Below, piece by piece: positions 16,647 to 27,011 of a stretch of DNA of 64,000 bases; position 1 is the first letter of the stretch; every line of letters begins with the position of its first letter. Both the position numbers and the translations under genes were made by a program. The notes beneath the pieces are model-generated. The model saw only the letters and a list, made by a program, of their open reading frames with translations, was not told where the DNA came from and searched no databases. Source of the DNA: Clarkia xantiana subsp. parviflora (Eukaryota > Streptophyta > Magnoliopsida > Myrtales > Onagraceae); the NCBI GenBank assembly GCA_036873135.1, contig JAPTYO010000007.1, positions 61,304,383 to 61,368,382 of the forward strand. Direction: 5' to 3'.

Positions 16647-18450
16647 CTGAAAACAAAAAGACAATAAGCATACATGTTCGGGAACAACGAACATAGCAAA
16701 GCAAAGAAAGATACTCACTGGAGTGAATCCATATAGCGATCTCTCAACAAAGGTTCGCGCCTCCTCGTCACTCGAGGGCCGAACAAGTCGATCACCAGGA
16801 GGAATAGATCGATGAAGAACGCGCACGCCAACTTCCGGCATGCTCAGCTGGGAGTTCTTGGGAAAAGTGAGATCTCCTGTCACATATGGAATCCAGTTAC
16901 CATCCGAAATATCACCTTCCAAAGGACGAAGCAAATCTGCACGTCCAAGTGGCGGGAGCACTACATGCAAACCAAATAGAGTAATGCAAAAGCCAAAAAC
17001 AAAGCGCACAAAAGCACACAGTCAAGTGTTCAGCTTATACCAGAAGGAAGAACACGTTCCACCTCGGGCCGCTCCTTCGAGCGGGGGGCAGACAACGCAT
17101 CCTCGCAACTGTCAACTTCCTTCCCTTTATGACAGGAAGGAGTAGGAGCGATCACAGTAGTCTTCGGACGCTTCGAACTGATCGAAGAATGCGCCCCAAT
17201 GGTGGACCGTTTGGTAGAATCAGGAACGGCAACAACGCGATCAGTAACAAGTGTCTTGCGGCCTGCAAGTAACACACAAAGTTACAACCCAACTAAGAAA
17301 GTACACAAGGAAGATTGTTTATTCAAACCGTCTACCTTTTCCATGTCCGGAAGCCGCCGATGTTCCAGAAGCAAGAGGTGGAACAATCCTTCCGCTAGAA
17401 GCAATCTTGCGAGCGGCTGCCGTCTGCAAAGACGAGCTTTTTCCGTCAAACCAACCTACAGTGCAACACGATAAAAAGTTATAAAAATGATTAACATACC
17501 GAAGCTGCAGAAGGGATCACATGAATCCCAAAATCGACCAACTCCTGATCAGATGCGCGCAGCGAATAAGTAAAGCCGCGCGATTGCTGACAGTGATATA
17601 TCTGCTTTATCACCTCCCTATCTGACAAGGAGAATTCCCGAAAAGCAGGCGCGGGATTAGATTTCCGAACATACTCGACATCCCAAGTCGTACCCGCATC
17701 ATGAGCAAAAAAGTAATGATGCCTCCAATGATCAGCAGACCGATCCGCGGCGGCGACTATTCGGTAACTAGAATCCCACCTGGCTTCACCAAGACCAAGT
17801 TCCTCAAAACCATCACTTTGCAAGTTCGGCCAGCGAACTTTCACACTGCACAATCCCGCAGAGTCCGGACTCTTAAGTTGATAGAAGCAGCGAAAGAGGG
17901 TGGGAGAGTAATGCCAGGACTGCTTGTGAAGCAGCACTCTAAAACAAGTCCATACTCGAATCCCGTTGGGCGCAAGATCTAAAGGGGAAATACCATAACC
18001 GCTACAGAGTTCAATCAAATTAGAGCAATAGGGAAACCGCAAACCCTCCCTAACGTGAGATGTATACACGACGGACAAATCTACAGGCGGAGGAGTAGCA
18101 TCTCCTAAACTACTCTCACGGAGTGCGTCAAAGGGGTAAACGGCCTCGGAACAAGGGTCAAGTCCGGAAGCACTCGCATACAGGGTAAACAAGGATCTAT
18201 CCAAGCGGTTAGTGTAGTACCTAACCAACACCTCGGTCTCTCCGACAGGAGATGCCCCAACAAAAGGATCAGCAGCTACACCCTCATCGGTGTCCAAAAC
18301 ACTATCTACTGGTAAAACCAGGTCTACCTCCAAGTCATCCTCAATATCAGAATTAAAAGGAGTCTGCGATAGAGGAGTGGTGGACTTACTCATTGCAACA
18401 ACTCGATCAAAAGGAAGGGAGTTTCGCAAGAGGTTACCACGACTCCACAA
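16035..18450 (-). CDS. Antisense intron-containing gene of T, first copy (T1)
   Basis: This is the most intact copy. Proposed exons on the minus strand: 18450-17500 (ATG at 18393, MSKSTTPLSQTP), 17455-17336, 17262-17041, 16960-16719 and 16646-16035. Splice signals are visible: CTTCG|GTATG, TGTAG|GTTGG, AAAAG|GTAGA, TTGCAG|GCCG, TTCTG|GTATAA, ATGTAG|TGCT, CTCCA|GTGAGT and TTTTCAG|GTTG. The protein would have an acidic N-terminus, the PF04195-like domain, a basic linker (SSKRPKTTVIAPTPS) and a coiled-coil C-terminus. No in-frame break is evident in this copy. A 19-bp repeat array lies just upstream. Antisense orientation means introns are not removed from the sense genomic RNA. Function unknown. 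Confidence 0.72.
17500..18450 (-). CDS. Domain exon of the T1 antisense gene (PF04195-like)
   Basis: The exon encodes about 300 residues: EVLVRYYTNRLDRSLFTLYA, then VREGLRFPYCSNLIELCSGY, ISPLDLAPNGIRVWTCFRVL, LFRCFYQLKSPDSAGLC, DSSYRIVAAADRSADHWRHH and YFFAHDAGTTWDVEYV. The frame is open and closely matches T2 and T3. The first ATG-bearing frame (18450) begins just after TTCTTGCAG, which looks like an acceptor site, so MSKS at 18393 or an upstream noncoding exon are both possible. Confidence 0.72.
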
Positions 18451-18471
18451 TCTGCAAGAACCAAGCAGAAA

Positions 18472-18655
18472 TCAACGCACATAGCAAAAGTCAACGCGCA
18501 TAGCAAAAGTCAACGCGCATAGCAAAATTCAACGCGCATAGCAAAAGTCAACACGCATAGTAAAAGTCAACGCGCATAGTAAAAGTCAACGCGCGTAGCA
18601 AAAGTCAACGCGCATAGCCAAGTCAACGCGCGTAGCCAAAGTCAACGTGCGTAGC
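18472..18655. repeat. 19-bp tandem array upstream of the T1 antisense gene
   Basis: About nine units of AGTCAACGCGCATAGCAAA are present, with small variants (GCGCGTAGCC, GTGCGTAGC). Read on the minus strand every unit contains TTGACT, the W-box core bound by WRKY factors, and most contain CGCG, a CAMTA-type core. The array begins within about 80 bp of the proposed start codon. Homologous arrays are at 29578-29755 and 62815-63010. Confidence 0.85.
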
Positions 18656-20077
18656 AAAGTTGGTACGTGCAGTAAAAAAGGACCAACATCTTAAGAAGCT
18701 ATCATGCAAACGGTGGGACCAACGTGACAACCGCGAGGATCAGACACGGCAACACATAGGAAAAATATTTTTCTAAGGCTTCAAAAACAACAAGCGACCA
18801 CTCCTAAGGACGTTTGGCAACTCCCGTCAACCAACAAACCCGTCAAGGGAAAACACTAAGCATACCGACCAAAAAGCCTCTACGCAAAGACACGGGGGCA
18901 ATATGTCCAATCGGGGAATTCTACCTCAACTATCCACGGAAGTGAAAAATCGTCTAAGGCATGAACTAACGACGATAGCAACGACAACCAATCAGCAATT
19001 ATTCAACATACAAACACCAATGAGCAGTTCCATACGACAACAACGACAAATAGCTCAAACAAACAACAATACGGCAACATTCAAAATCAAGTCGAAGCTG
19101 TCCTGTAAAATCGAGTTTTCAGACTACCTCAAAATGTGACGAAAAGTATCACAATGGACTCCCCTCGTTGAGACGATTTAAAAAAGGTAAGGACCGCGGC
19201 GAACGGAGCACGGGAAGGCGACGCGTGGGTTACACGCGCCGGCAGGGCGAAGCTCACGCGGCGGCGCGTGAGGGCGCGTCCGGCGTCGTCTGGTGATTCC
19301 GAAGGCGGCGCTGGAATCCTCGTGGCAATCTGAGTCGATTGGTGGTGTCAATTTCTGAAAACAAGTCAAGGATCAAACACGAAACTTTCGGGATGCACCT
19401 AAGATTTACGACGGTGAAGAAACTATGAACACACAAATGATTTCTGGAAATGGTGAAGTAATTACCTGCAAAGAAGAAGGAATAATGAATCCCCAAAGAA
19501 CTGGAAGAAGGATTGGGGATTTGTGTAATTACATATCCCAAAAGATTCCTTGGTGATAAGGATTAAAGGAGTAATTCATCTACACCCACGCCTAAGTACT
19601 TATGGTATACTCCACCCTCCTCTAAGTATTTACTCCTACATACATGATTATTTTGGTTTTGCGCGTATCAAACCCGTCATTCTACACGTATGATTTCATA
19701 TCGCATGATTCATGATTTGATAATCACTAAGTCGTTTTAGAAGTATACGGATTATATTTCTTGCATCACGTAATTACATTCTTGCCATGACCGTTACTTG
19801 TACATGCATGTTGATAAAAGCATGTCCGCATGATGTATTACTAATTGCTTATATCCCTAACGGTAACCATACTTGCACGCTACATATGCGCATTCTCTAT
19901 TGCACTAACTGTGATGACAGGAAATAAAGTCATTCGGTCGGAAAATCAAAGGACGGACGAAATCAAGACTTGTACGTCCAACCAATGACCAAAACCGGAA
20001 GGTTAGCGTCAAGCTCAAATTGGACGCGTATCCTAACTTAAAAATAGATTCAAGACAGGTTTTAAACAGTTACTTGA
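18656..20077 (+). other. 3' untranslated region of T1 with a GC-rich island
   Basis: This is noncoding in the sense direction. The stretch 19180-19340 is GC-rich (GGGTTACACGCGCCGGCAGG, GCGGCGGCGCGTGAGGGCGC) within AT-rich surroundings. It could be a leader or first exon of the antisense gene. Apparent short frames on either strand (18903-19139, 19254-19541) recur in the other T copies only because the DNA is nearly identical, and carry no known domain. This is the plus arm of the large inverted repeat. Confidence 0.6.
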
Positions 20078-20089
20078 CTCGGGGGCAAG

Positions 20090-20265
20090 TGATGGATATG
20101 TGTCCAATTCGGGTTCGTATTTATATTTCGGGCCTCGTAAACACGCCGAAAATCACATCACAACTTGAAAAACGTCTCCCAAAGGGTCAAAACGGTCCGG
20201 AAGCGCATTACGCGCGTCTGGACCGGACCTCCGGATTGCTTGCGCAATCCGGACGTCCGGGTTGA
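20090..20265 (+). mobile_element. Partial plus-strand T LTR (first period)
   Basis: The LTR starts TGATGGATATGTGTCC after the tract CTCGGGGGCAAG (20078-20089). It stops after about 176 bp inside the small palindrome TCCGGATTGCTTGCGCAATC and continues as LTR in the opposite orientation. In T3 the equivalent LTR is 820 bp. Confidence 0.85.
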
Positions 20266-20972
20266 TGAACTGGGTCGTGGAGACGCGTTTGTCTGAATGG
20301 TTGAGCGGGTTTTCGGGCTGTAACCCTTCGTCTGAAAGAGGTTTGTGCCACTGACGAGTGTTCGGCTGAGTCTCGGAAAGGTCTTTGTCTCAAATAGCGG
20401 CTGTGTCTCGGGAGGCGTCTAAATCTCAAAAGGCGGTGGTTTGTGCACGAGTCCTAACGTCTGGGGCGTCGGTTCCTGCACAAAGGGCCAGTACTAGCAC
20501 GGAGAGGGGGGGTGGTGCTAGTGGAGCCCTCTCCGATGCATAAGTCACTCTAGGGCTAAAAGGGTAATTCTAGAGAGAGAAAGTATTTCAAGAGAGAATT
20601 CAGAGCTCAAAATACCAAAGTTGGGCAAATGAGAGGATGTGTGAAAATGGGTGGCCAAGGCCTCCTATTTATAGGCTTCCTTGGGACCGGACCCGGTTTT
20701 AAAGCGGTTTGATGACGGTTCGAAAGCAAGCGGTAACCGTCATCAACATTGGCAATGCGCGAACTTGACTTCTCTACACGTAACGGTAATCGCGTAAACG
20801 GTAATCGCGCAATACCCGTAGTGCAATCCGGAGGTCCGGTCCAGACGCGCGTAACGCGCTTCCGGACCGTTTAGACCCTTTGGGAGACGTTTTTCAAGTT
20901 GTGATGTGATTTTCGGCGTGTTTACGAGGCCCAAAATATAAATACGAACCCGAATTGGACACATATCCATCA
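20266..20972 (-). mobile_element. Near-complete minus-strand T LTR (first period)
   Basis: On the minus strand it begins TGATGGATATGTG at 20972 and runs to CCCAGTTCATC, lacking only the last dozen bases (expected to end GACGCAACA). It includes the TATA box (TATAAATA on the minus strand, near 20668) and the GCATCGGAGAGGGC block. It is followed rightward by inverted 3' untranslated region. Confidence 0.85.
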
Positions 20973-22478
20973 CTTGCCCCTGAGTCAAGTAACGGTTTAA
21001 AACCTTTCTTGACTCTATTTTTAAGTTAGGATACGCGTCCAATTTGACTTTGACGCTAACCTTCCGGTTTTGGTCATTGGTTGGACGTAGAAGTCTTGAT
21101 TTCGTCCGTCCTTTGATTTTCCGACCGAATGACTTTATTTCCTGTCATCACGGTTAGTGCAATAGAGAATGCGCATATGTAGCGTGCAAGTATGGTTACC
21201 GTTAGGGATATAAGCAATTAGTAAAACGTCATGCGGACATGCTTTTATCAACATGCATGTACAAGTAACGGTCATGGCAAGAACGTAATTACGTGATGCA
21301 AGAAATATAATCCGTATACTTCTAAAACGACTTAGTGATTATCAAATCATGAATCATCCGATATGAAATCATACGTGTAGAATGACGGGTTTGATACGCG
21401 TAATACCAAAATAATCATGTATGTAGGAGTAAATACTTAGAGGAGGGTGGAGTATACCGTAAGTACTTAGGCGTGGGTGTAGATGAATTACTCATTTAAT
21501 CCTTATCACCAAGGAATCTTTTGGGATATGTAATTACACAAATCCCCAATCATTCTTCCAGCTCTTTGGGGATTCATTATTCCTTCTTCTTTGCAGGTAA
21601 TTACTTCACCATTTCCAGAAATCATTTGTGTGTTCATAGTTTCTTCACCGTCGTAAATCTTAGGTGCACCCCGAAAGTTTCGTGTTTGATCCTTGACTTG
21701 TTTTCAGAAATTGACACCACCAATCGACTCAGATTGCCACGAGGATTCCAGCGCCGCCTTCGGAATCACCAGACGACGCCGGACGCGCCCTCACGCGCCG
21801 CCGCGTGAGCTTCGCCCTGCCGGCGCGTGTAACCCACGCGCCGCCTTCCCGTGCTCCGTTCGCCGCGGTCCTTACCTTTTTTAAATCGTCTCGACGAGGG
21901 GAGTCAATTGTGATACGTTTCGTCACATTTTGAGGTAGTCTGAAAACTCGATTTTACAGGACAGCTTTGACTTGATTTTGAATGTTGCCGTATTGTTGTT
22001 CGTTTGAGCTATTTGTCGTTGTTGTCGTATGGAACTGCTCATTGGTGTTTGTGTGTTGAATAATTGCTGATTGGTTGTCGTTGCTATCGTCGTTAGTTCA
22101 TGCCTTAGACGATTTTTCACTTCCGTGGATAGTTGAGGTAGAATTCCCCGATTGGACATATTGCCCCCGTGTCTTTGCGTAGAGGCTTTTTGGTCGGTAT
22201 GCGTAGTTTTTTCCCTTGACGGGTTTGTTGGTTGACGGGAGTTGCCAAACGTCCTTAGGAGTGGCCGCTTGTTGTTTTTGAAGCCTTAGAAAAATATTTT
22301 TCCTAAGTGTTGCCGTGTCTGATCCTCGCGGTTGTCACGTTAGTCCCACCGTTTGCATGATAGCTTCTTAAGATGTTAGTCCTTTTTTACTGCACGTACC
22401 AACTTTGCTACGCGCGTTGACTTTGGCTACGTGCGTTGACTTGGCTATGCGCGTTGACTTTTGCTACGCGCGTTGAGG
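20800..22478 (-). repeat. Large inverted repeat, right arm (first period)
   Basis: This is the inverse copy of 18585-20265. It runs through the LTR start, the polypurine tract (complement at 20973-20984), the 3' untranslated region with its GC-rich island, and about four units of the 19-bp array. It stops abruptly at GCGTTGAGG near 22478. No gene is supported inside. Confidence 0.88.
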
Positions 22479-22502
22479 TTACAACTTGAAAACGTCGTTC
22501 AT
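22479..22502. other. Junction with LTR-derived filler (first period)
   Basis: Between the end of the inverted 19-bp array and the start of gag homology lies TTACAACTTGAAAACGTCGT and a few bases more. ACAACTTGAAAACGTC matches an internal stretch of the T LTR (near 20160, ACAACTTGAAAAACGTC) and so looks like templated filler. The same junction is present at about 33567-33590, so it predates the tandem duplication. Confidence 0.65.
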
Positions 22503-25095
22503 ACACTCCTTCCCAAGGAGCCCCTCATTGGAGGAATGAAAGGCAACCCCCATACCACCGCCCACAACAGCCAACAAGGGATGATCCCTTCCAAGCCACA
22601 AGCAGAGATCAATCTGACATCTACCATAACAATGGTCGGCAAAATCCTTCAACAGGTTATGCTGAGCCTGTAAAAGGTTTTACCGCCGAGATGTTAGAAG
22701 AAATTGTGGAAAAGAAGATGAAGGAAGCAAAGATGAAGGGTATGCACGCACTTGAAGAAAGGGCGTCACATCCGTTCGCAGACCACCTTGTGAACAGTTG
22801 GTCCCAGACTAACTATACCGGATTGGAGGAGATCTCTATCGCGGAAAAGGAGATCCAGTAGAACATGTGCAGAAGCACGAGGCCTCTCTGCTAGGCAGAA
22901 CGAAAAACCCACACCACTTTGCAATGACATTTTCACAAACTCTTGCCGGGACCGCAGCACACTGGTTCTTCTCGCGGCCATGCGGAAGCATCACTTTATG
23001 GGCGGACCTGAAGGCTAAATTCATTCAACGATACATGGGCGAGCGCACATTGCTGAAGGGATCAAATGCTCTGGACGACGTCCAACAGCAAAATGAAGAA
23101 TCTCTCGCTGACTACTACGTTCGCTTCAACCAGAATATCTCCGATATTCAGGGGAACTTGACGGAAGGAGAGATAGTTCGAGCATTCATTCGAAACCTCG
23201 GACGAAGAGGTTATGCCCTAGCAGAAAAGATGGCAAAGCGCCCAGCTGAAACTATGGAAGAGTTAGCCGCAAGAGTTAAAGAATACGTGGACCTCGAAAG
23301 GTTCAGAAGCCAGAACAAGGCAAAAATCTCTGCGGCAAAGGCAAAAGAAAACCCAAAGCAGAACAAAGCAAAACCACACTCAAGTGGTCAACAAGGAAGA
23401 AATTGGTAGCCTCAGCCAAAAAGGCCTTTTCAAGGAGATTTCCAGAAGCCAAAAGAAGTAAACCTCGCTGACTGCATTCCTTTGAATGCCCCGCTATCTG
23501 TGATATTAAGAGAGATGAAGGATGCAAACATGTGGAAAGAGCCGAACAATTTCAGAAAAGGCCCGCTGGGGAAAGACAAAGACAAGTGGTGTGAAAACCA
23601 CGAGGTCTTCGGCCACGAGACGGACAGCTGTGTCAGCCTACATTTCCGCGCTAACAACTTCGTCCTCAAGGGTGAATTGAAGCAATTCTTCGATCAAGGC
23701 GACAACCCCCCGAAGAAGGCTCAAGCAGAGTCATCAAAAAGAGGAAACAATGGAAAAGAGAAAGTCAACGACAACCCTCCGCCAGCCAAGCAAGGTGTAA
23801 TCAACGTCATCCACGGAGGACCTGCCGCCGGAGGACAAGTGTCTAATGCTCGGGACATTTATCCATCCCAAGAAGCAACAATGCCGAAATACGGAAAGCG
23901 CAAACAACCGGAGCAAGAAGACGCGGTCATCCAATTTTCCAGGGAAGACTTAAAGCATATCGTTTACCCTCACGATGACGCTTTAGTCATAACCATGGAC
24001 ATTGACGGGTATGATGTGAAAAGAATCCTCGTTGATGGTGGAAGCTCCGCTGACATTCTACATGTCAAAGTCCTAGAGCAACTAGGAAGATCAGTCAAAG
24101 ACTTAACTCCGGGAACCTTCTCGCTAGTCAGCTTCGTCGGAGCAGCTACACACCCCTTGGGAACAATCACGCTTCCTGTCATCCTTGGCCAAGGGTGGAA
24201 AGCATTGCACGTCAACATCACTTTCGTCGTTGTAGAATCTCTTGGGGCCTATAATGGAATTTTGGGACGAACAACGATCAACCCTTACGTGATCGTGCCC
24301 TCTACTGTCCACCAAAAGATGAAGTTCCCTACGGACCATGGGATTGGGGAAGTACTAGGCGACCAGATAACCGCAATACGTTGTTACGTCAACGCCCTAA
24401 GAGCAAAGCACCATTTCCATGTGGCAATGATAAGTTCTTTCAAGAGGCAGAAAGTTGTTGATGGAAGGAAGGAACAAGCAATGAAACAAGCTATTACAGT
24501 TTGGAAGCCACAAGAGTACATCCAGTATTCGCCATGGAACCAGATATGGCTCGTCAAGCAGGGAGAAGGCGAGCCAATCATGAACTACTTCATCAGATTC
24601 GCTTCCAACGCCTCCTCGGCAAAAGCAACAAGGGAAGAAGTGATAAGCGTGTTCTATGCAAACATGAACGCCAGATCCTTCCTTCTCTTCGGAAGAACTC
24701 ATGGATGGCGAACAACCAAATCCATGGCAGATCTAAAAGACAAGCTCGAGACAGCAGACTTGTGCGAACAAGAACTAAGGTGGGGTACACCCCTCAGTTG
24801 GGACAAAGAAGTTCAAGAAAAAACGAACAAACAGGAGTGCGCAAGCATCGATATCGACAACATCTTCACACCGCTAAACACGGTTGCTGAAGACATTTAC
24901 GTCAACCTACTCGTAAACAAGCTCCCGAGTCCACTTGTTCCGAAGACAGCTTTCTTGGGCAACAACATTAAGGAATGGTGCAAGTACCACAAAACCTGGG
25001 GGCACAACACAAACATGTGTCTACCACTAAGATGAGAGAATGAAGAATGCATCGCGCTAGGTGCATTAAGGCGATTTGTTGCAACCAACTCCGTG
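22503..25095 (+). pseudogene. 5'-truncated gag-protease of T, first period
   Basis: Homology to the T3 polyprotein begins at about T3 residue 175; the N-terminus is absent. Intact segments are 22867-23409 (gag domain: HFAMTFSQTLAGTAAHWFFS, FIQRYMGERTLLKGSNALDD, LADYYVRFNQNISDIQGNLT) and 23482-25035. The latter holds the zinc knuckle [15 protein letters not shown], the protease DGGSSADIL, the gag-like repeat [20 protein letters not shown] and a second knuckle [15 protein letters not shown]. Breaks: the start is lost near 22800, TAG replaces a Gln codon at 23407-23409, and TGA replaces the Trp codon at 25033-25035. RT and integrase are absent. Confidence 0.85.
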
Positions 25096-26915
25096 ACATC
25101 ATCGTCGAACCAACCATAAAAGACGGGAGAAATAACTATCTTTCCGATTACTTTGCGCATTTCTATTCTAAGTATTTCTAGTATAATCGCATTTACATGC
25201 TTTAAGAAGGAATGATCGGTTGACGCCTTCTAAAAAAAACAATGTAAATACGCGCAAGTATCTAATAAAGTCAATCTACATTTGTAGGTACATATCTATG
25301 TCTTGCACGCTATTTTTGGATTAAACGCGAAGTAACAAAACTACGCGCTTATTATCTACATCAACAATCGAAGATATTATGCTATCAGCAAGCAAAAAAT
25401 CTATTACGCGTTATGACAACGCTTATCATCAACAACAACTTGCTCATATTGATGACTACATCAAAAGGTGTCATCATGGAATCAAAAACATGGAGTTAAG
25501 CCCAAGATATTTTCAAAGACAGCATGCTGCAACTACATATAACGGATGATACTTGCATATCTACACCAACAAGGAGTTTATTTCTCCATTCATAAGTTGG
25601 CATCTATCTCAAGAAGGTGCCGACGACACAAAGCCATTGTGCTATGCACATAGTCAACTTATATGACGCAATGACTACTTGCGGATTATCTACAAAAAGG
25701 AGACTTATAGAAATTCTCTACTCAAAATGACGACTATTCCAAGGCGTCAGCTACAAGCAATACCTTGGAATAACACCAAAGTCTACTATCAAAATGACGA
25801 CTATTCCAAAGGCGTCAGCTACAAGCAATACCTTGGAATAACATCAAGGTCTACCATCAAAATGAAGACTATATCAAAGGCGTCAACTACAAGCAACATC
25901 TTGGATTAACACCAAGATTTACTATTAAAAGTAGTATGTTGTGGTATCCTCTTTGTAAAGAAAAACCCCATGTTTACTCCTAAAAAATGACATGCTGTGA
26001 CATCTCTTGTTAGAGGCAAATCCTCATGTTCATAGCCATTTCCTGGATTCAGAGCAGGATGGGCAAACACAATACGGGACTGATCACCCCATACTATAAA
26101 TGGCGGAAGTTCTCTTGTTAGACAACGACCCCACGCTATAATAAGTGTGTATATCCTGTTTAGGGTTCACTCTTTATAACGAACGCCCTCTTTTTAGACG
26201 ACAATCCAATACTATGAATTCCTGTTTAGGGTTCACTCTTTATGGCGAATGTCCTTTTGTTAGATGACAATCCCGTACTATGAATTCCTTTTTAAAAAGG
26301 GTTCACTCTATACGGCAAAAGTCCTCTTGTTAGATGACAATTCCGTTCTACAAATTTTCAAACCGTGTTGCATGGTTCCTGGACGTAGAAAGCATGCATC
26401 ACAATTCATATTTTCAAAAAAGTGTTACATGGTCCCTGGACGCAGGAATCATGTATCACAAATATTTTATCGAATACTTTGTCAAATATTTTATGTATCA
26501 AACACCTTTCCAAATATTTGATCAACACGGTTTTTGCGTGTATCACGAACTTTTTAAGGTTCACAAAATACTTCTTCAAAAACCAAAATGTTTTTACGTA
26601 TGCTTCCCCAACGCGGGATGATACACGCTGGCAGGTGCGCACCCTGTTTAAAAACTCATAAAATTTACAAGCCGAGTGTTGTACAACGTCGCCTTAGAGT
26701 GGAACTAAGAGACGGTATAAACTAGTATCTTGCTTAACCAGATAACACCTTGCAAATATACTACTTTTTAAGTCGTTATACGCGAACCACTTGACAGGTC
26801 ACAACATATATAGCGGTAAGCTATGCAGGAAAGACGGACAATATGCACAACGCATCATGCAAGCAATCTTGAATCAAAAGTGACTATCGGTCACAACTGC
26901 AGGGACTATGTCTAC
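25096..26915 (+). other. T middle region, second copy
   Basis: This noncoding region lies between gag-protease and the antisense gene. It contains three 67-bp tandem units (25720-25925, marker AAAATGACGACTATTCC) and further on degenerate 66-bp repeats with GAATTCCTGTTTAGGGTTCA (about 26200-26350). In autonomous gypsy elements RT, RNase H and integrase would occupy this place; nothing resembling them is left. Confidence 0.65.
25720..25925. repeat. 67-bp tandem repeat in the T middle region
   Basis: Three units share ATGACGACTATTCCAAAGGC and GCTACAAGCAATACCTTGGA at spacings of 67-68 bp. A single related copy is at 58918-58985 in T3, so the repeat expanded in the array copies. Confidence 0.8.
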
Positions 26916-26920
26916 GTTAC
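26916..26920. other. Empty target site for element A
   Basis: GTTAC is present once, within CTACGTTACTAGTC. In the first T period the same place holds element A flanked by two copies of GTTAC. A therefore inserted after the duplication of the T unit, or into one existing copy. Confidence 0.93.
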
Positions 26921-27011
26921 TAGTCATCAATATTCAATAAACACAGTAGGTGATAACGGTATGAAATATTACTAACAAGTTATCATGCAAACTGCTATGT
27001 ATAAAGCAGGT

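Larger units (their letters stand above)
18585..20265 (+). repeat. Large inverted repeat, left arm (first period)
   Basis: This arm, from the 19-bp repeats through the 3' untranslated region to the first 176 bp of the LTR, is repeated in inverse orientation at about 20800-22478. Arms are about 1.68 kb and separated by about 530 bp of LTR. Marker pairs: TGATGGATATGTG at 20090 against its complement ending at 20972, and the GC-rich island at 19180-19340 against 21740-21880. Confidence 0.88.

Noticed and set aside
19254..19541. A 95-codon minus-strand frame recurring in all T copies (also 21521, 30345, 32609, 63619)
   Set aside because: It recurs because the DNA is nearly identical. It crosses possible splice signals (TTTGCAG, TTTTCAG) and its GC-rich end is compositionally biased. 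At most it is a noncoding exon of the antisense gene.
20090..20972. Interpreting the LTR pair as a foldback DNA transposon
   Set aside because: Both parts are T LTR sequence with a polypurine tract on each outer side; no target duplication surrounds the inverted structure.
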